This document shows positions 32,906 to 35,477 of a DNA stretch of 35,477 bases, piece after piece. The translations under genes were made by a program, and so were the position numbers. The DNA is from JAVBOW01 sp031549495 (GTDB taxonomy: Bacteria; Bacteroidota; Bacteroidia; Bacteroidales; Rikenellaceae), in assembly GCA_031549495.1 (NCBI GenBank), contig JAVBPS010000035.1:1-35477 (forward strand), in the 5' to 3' direction. Each line of letters starts with the position of its first letter. Position 1 is the first letter of the stretch. The notes beneath the pieces are model-generated. The model did no database searches, was not told the DNA's origin, and saw nothing but the letters and a program-made list of their open reading frames with translations.

Positions 32906-34123
32906 ATGGAACGACAAACCTTCCGCATCCTGTTCCTGCTCCGCAAAGCTCGGACAGGTAAAAACGGCCTCGCGCCCATTCTCGCCCGCATTTCCACCAG
33001 CGGCCTGCAAAGCGAGGTCTACATTCAATGCCACGCCAACCCTTTGCGCTGGAATCAGGCCAAAGAACGGGCCACGGGCAACGATCGACTCACTGCCCAG
33101 ATCAACGCCAGCCTCGATAATTTCCGGGCGCAGGTGATCGAGGTGCGCCGTGCGCTGATCGGCGAGGGACTCGAAGGTAATGCCATCCAAATCAAGGATC
33201 GGCTGTCCCGGCCGAAGAACTCGTCGATGATGTTCCTTGCCGAGTTGGACAAGTATTGCGCCAAGCGTGAGGCCGAGGTCGGCACGCGCATCACCCGCTT
33301 GACGGCCAACAAGTATCACCGCATCCTGCGCTACTTGCGGGAATATACGTTGGAGGCGTACCAGAAAGAGGACATCCAGCTTTCGGCCGTTGGTTACGAG
33401 TACATCGACGGGTTCAACACGTTTTTACAGACCCGCAAGAACTGCAAGCACAATGGGGCTATCAATCTGCTGTGCTGTCTGAAAAATTTTATCTTCTATT
33501 GCCTACGCAACGAGTGGATCGAAAAGAATCCGTTTCAGAACTACAAACTCAAAGAGCAGCACAACCGCGCCAAAGACCACCTGACCAAACCAGAGATTGA
33601 CATTCTGGTCGCCAAGCCCATGCCCAATCGCCGTCTGGAAGCGGTGCGGGACGTGTTCGCGTTTTGCTGCTTCACGGGCCTGGCGTTCACCGATGCCGAC
33701 CACCTGCGGGCCGAGCATATCTCGCGTGACGAACACGGGGCGATGTGGATACACAAGCCGCGCGAAAAGACCTCGGTTATGAGTAGCATTCCTCTGTTGC
33801 CCTATCCGGCCACGCTGTTGGAGAAATACGCAGATGATTCCGCCTGCCGAGAAAAAGGGAAACTGCTCCCCGTGCCGAGCAACCAAAAAATGAATGCGTA
33901 CCTGAAAGAAATCGCAACAATCTGTAACATAGATAAGAACCTCACGACCCATTGCGCCCGCCACACGTTCGCCTGTCTTGCGATGGAACTGGGTATGCCG
34001 ATCGACGTGATCGCAAAAGTCCTCGGCCACACCAACACGAACATGACCCGCCGCTACGCCAAACTCTCCGAAGCTGCCATCGGCCGCGAAATGGCTAAAA
34101 TCGGCAAGGCGTTTTCAGCATAA
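32906..34123 (+). CDS. Second tyrosine integrase (CTn/IntDOT-like group)
   Basis: Encodes 405 aa. An arm-binding N terminus ('FRILFLLRKARTGKNGLAPI') is followed by a SAM-like core domain (about 105-215) and the catalytic domain (about 225-400). Visible catalytic residues: His349, Arg352-His353 ('HCARHTFA'), His375 ('LGHTN') and Tyr384 ('RRYAKLS'). The Arg I position reads 'TGLAF' (Ala260); loss of this Arg is known in IntDOT of CTnDOT. It is unlike the island integrase in sequence and lies outside attR, so it belongs to another element. A strong terminator follows, and two excisionase-like genes converge on it. Confidence 0.92.
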   Translation: MERQTFRILFLLRKARTGKNGLAPILARISTSGLQSEVYIQCHANPLRWNQAKERATGNDRLTAQINASLDNFRAQVIEVRRALIGEGLEGNAIQIKDRLSRPKNSSMMFLAELDKYCAKREAEVGTRITRLTANKYHRILRYLREYTLEAYQKEDIQLSAVGYEYIDGFNTFLQTRKNCKHNGAINLLCCLKNFIFYCLRNEWIEKNPFQNYKLKEQHNRAKDHLTKPEIDILVAKPMPNRRLEAVRDVFAFCCFTGLAFTDADHLRAEHISRDEHGAMWIHKPREKTSVMSSIPLLPYPATLLEKYADDSACREKGKLLPVPSNQKMNAYLKEIATICNIDKNLTTHCARHTFACLAMELGMPIDVIAKVLGHTNTNMTRRYAKLSEAAIGREMAKIGKAFSA

Positions 34124-34150
34124 CAACCGTACCAATAGGGTCAAAACGAA

Positions 34151-34184
34151 GGGAACCAACCGCATCGCGGTTGGTTCCCTTTTT
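34151..34184 (+). terminator. Terminator after second integrase
   Basis: Perfect 13-bp stem GGGAACCAACCGC / GCGGTTGGTTCCC with a 3-nt loop, followed by five T. Confidence 0.9.
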
Positions 34185-34207
34185 AGTGCCCTGGCCGATT
34201 AAGGCCT

Positions 34208-34504
34208 TCATTCCTTTTGCGGTGGCCGGTAGTTTTCAGTAAGGACGCGGTTGAGTTCCCTTTCGGGATAGAGAATTTTGCCCATAACGGTAGTGAAGGC
34301 GATGGTGCGGGTGTCGCGCAGGGTTTGCAGGGTGCGGGGCGAAACATGCAGGTATTCCATCACTTCGTAGGCTGAGAGATAATATTCGCCGTCCAGGATC
34401 GGGCGGTGGTTCTCGGTTACGGTGCGCACTCCAGCGCGGGCGTTTTCGATGCGGCCCAGCAGTTGCTTGAACTCTTCGGTGTCTTTTCTTATCACATTTT
34501 CCAT
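34208..34504 (-). CDS. Helix-turn-helix protein, excisionase-type
   Basis: Encodes 98 aa. A charged N-terminal helix precedes a winged MerR/Xis-like domain (about 42-92): 'YYLSAYEVMEYLHVSPRTLQTLRD' and 'AFTTVMGKILYPERELNRVL'. Proteins of this kind, usually in pairs, accompany integrases of Bacteroidetes integrative elements and help excision or regulate it. It starts 6 bp after the stop of the upstream paralogue, as in a two-gene operon, and converges on the integrase. Confidence 0.82.
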   Translation of the reverse strand: MENVIRKDTEEFKQLLGRIENARAGVRTVTENHRPILDGEYYLSAYEVMEYLHVSPRTLQTLRDTRTIAFTTVMGKILYPERELNRVLTENYRPPQKE

Positions 34505-34510
34505 AATAGG

Positions 34511-34810
34511 CTATCTGCATTGGTTGTTGTTTCGGTGCTGAAACCCCGCTTTGAGCATGACGTCGATGTCTTCCGATCTGAAATATACTTTGCCCCCGAG
34601 CATCGAGAAGGGGATCTTGCCGTTGGCCCGGTAGGTCTGCAATGCCCGTTTCGAGAGATTGAGCATCCTGCACACGTCGGCAGAGTCGAGTCAACCGGCC
34701 CGGGGACCGGGGCCATAACGTTTCTGCATAGTTTCCACTTCCGAGGCCAGCAGGCCCATGCGCTGCACGAGCAACTCCCAGGCAGGGCGCTCTATACATA
34801 TCATTTCCAT
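34511..34810 (-). pseudogene. Second helix-turn-helix (excisionase-type) gene broken by in-frame TGA
   Basis: One frame of 100 codons encodes a 39-residue N-terminal helix, then TGA at 34691-34693, then 59 residues of an intact Xis-like domain ('DSADVCRMLNLSKRALQTYR', 'GKIPFSMLGGKVYFRSEDID'). Related proteins normally have Trp just before the Leu-Asp that opens this domain, so TGG to TGA is the likely change. Internal ATGs after the stop (in 'CRML') would start inside the helix-turn-helix, so the protein is probably lost unless the stop is read through. The downstream paralogue is intact. Confidence 0.8.
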
Positions 34811-35337
34811 AGAATGCGTTTTTTAAGTTGGTTAATCGGTTGGTGGTTGAAGAACGGGAACATGCCGTTCACTGATCTCTAATCCTGTGAACTTTGGACA
34901 TACGCTGATTTTTAAAGTTGGGTATTCGGGTCGCGGGTCGGCGCTACGTTTCACGTATCCCTGATTCGGTTCGCTCTTTTCATAATTAATGCCTGCTTGT
35001 TTGCCGGAAACCGGTTATGCGGCAAATGAACGACACAACCCTGACAAGTCAATGAAATAGCGTAATGTTTCGATATAACGGCAGGGGTTGTCGCGGCAGA
35101 AGAGTTTTCTATGCTCTTTTCGGCAATAATATTAGAGGGAGGGCGCAATCCGCCTCGGTCAACATATATAATCTCTTCATACCAGCCATTCAAACCAGAC
35201 CAACCACTCACATCAGGCTAATCACTATCACCAGACTAACCAAGCTAATCAGCCCAATCACACTAACCATTCATGCCAGCCATTCATGAAAGGTTGGCAT
35301 TCATGCTGTGTTGCCATTCATGCCTGGTTGACATTCA
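34811..35337. other. Gene-free stretch with short repeats
   Basis: No credible gene is seen. From about 35185 to 35275 the plus strand is strongly depleted of G. CATTCATG occurs four times at 35268, 35281, 35298 and 35315, spaced 13, 17 and 17 bp. These end next to the IS border. A role is not evident. Confidence 0.5.
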
Positions 35338-35356
35338 GAGTCTGTCTAAAAATTAG
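35338..35356. mobile_element. Probable insertion sequence terminal inverted repeat
   Basis: GAGTCTGTCTAAAAATTAG, just past the transposase stop, resembles the GAG(A/G)CTGTCT-type ends of IS5-group elements. The other end is outside the window. Confidence 0.5.
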
Positions 35357-35358
35357 TG

Positions 35359-35477
35359 TTATAAAAGTTTAACCATCAGTGCGATAAAAGCGAGATAAAT
35401 CATCGTTTCGGAAGACTCAATGGTTTTCTCGTAATCTTTCGCCAGCCTTCGAAAGTCGCCCAGCCATGCAAATGAGC
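35359..35477 (-). CDS. IS5-family transposase, C-terminal part (runs off window)
   Basis: The minus strand is open from the window end to TAA at 35359-35361. It encodes 'SFAWLGDFRRLAKDYEKT' followed by 'IESSETMIYLAFIALMVKLL', the characteristic C terminus of IS5/IS427-type DDE transposases (F-x-W-L-x-x-F-R-R-L-x-x-D-Y-E). Too short for the track but clear by eye. The DDE domain would lie beyond the window. Confidence 0.8.
   Translation of the reverse strand, partial: SFAWLGDFRRLAKDYEKTIESSETMIYLAFIALMVKLL

Noticed and set aside
34236..34799. 187-codon minus-strand frame across both excisionase-type genes
   Set aside because: It is a shifted frame over two recognisable helix-turn-helix genes and has no family features of its own.

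Overview
The window looks like a chromosome segment of a Bacteroidales gut bacterium, most likely an Alistipes-type Rikenellaceae member. The evidence is a SusC/SusD pair, many lipoprotein (SPII) signals, promoters of the Bacteroides type (TTTG about 19 bp upstream of TAnnTTTG), CTn-type tyrosine integrases and GC-rich coding DNA. The genus is an inference; no rRNA or marker gene is present.

Left flank (1-4016): an exported flavin-reductase-like protein and a convergent M16 zinc protease lipoprotein, separated by a 170-bp nested inverted repeat, then a tRNA-Gly(GCC) with its own promoter and terminator. The last 46 bp of this tRNA gene body region (3969-4014) recur exactly at 32581-32626. An integrase starts 180 bp inside the left copy. 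The interval is therefore a genomic island of 28,612 bp inserted into tRNA-Gly.

Island mobility end (4017-7560): tyrosine integrase, a short possibly eroded DUF4373 replication-type gene, a ParD/ParE toxin-antitoxin pair whose promoter lies inside a perfect 35-bp palindrome, and about 800 bp of AT-rich non-coding DNA. No relaxase or conjugation genes are seen.

Island cargo (7567-32328): a sialoglycan utilisation locus. It begins with an SGNH/GDSL esterase (likely sialate O-acetylesterase), then a FadR-type GntR repressor followed in one apparent operon by a Kelch sialate mutarotase, sialic acid lyase, MFS transporter, a second lyase-family aldolase, a GH33 sialidase, SusC, SusD, a second GH33 sialidase and a PKD/LamG surface lipoprotein. 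A GH42 beta-galactosidase follows as its own unit. Two 21-bp sites sharing a 13-bp core lie upstream of the esterase and of gntR, a likely NanR-type regulon. Outer-membrane sialidases would free sialic acid, SusCD would import it or oligosaccharides, mutarotase and lyase would process it, and GH42 would take the exposed galactose. ManNAc epimerase and kinase genes are absent here. A reverse-oriented leucine-rich-repeat lipoprotein gene interrupts the region and is flanked by a duplicated 3' end of the GH42 gene. A divergent AraC / sugar-porter / DUF5107-TPR module closes the cargo.

Right flank (32627-35477): a second, unrelated tyrosine integrase, two small helix-turn-helix genes of the excisionase type (one broken by an in-frame TGA), a repeat-rich gene-free stretch, and the 3' end of an IS5-like transposase running off the window.
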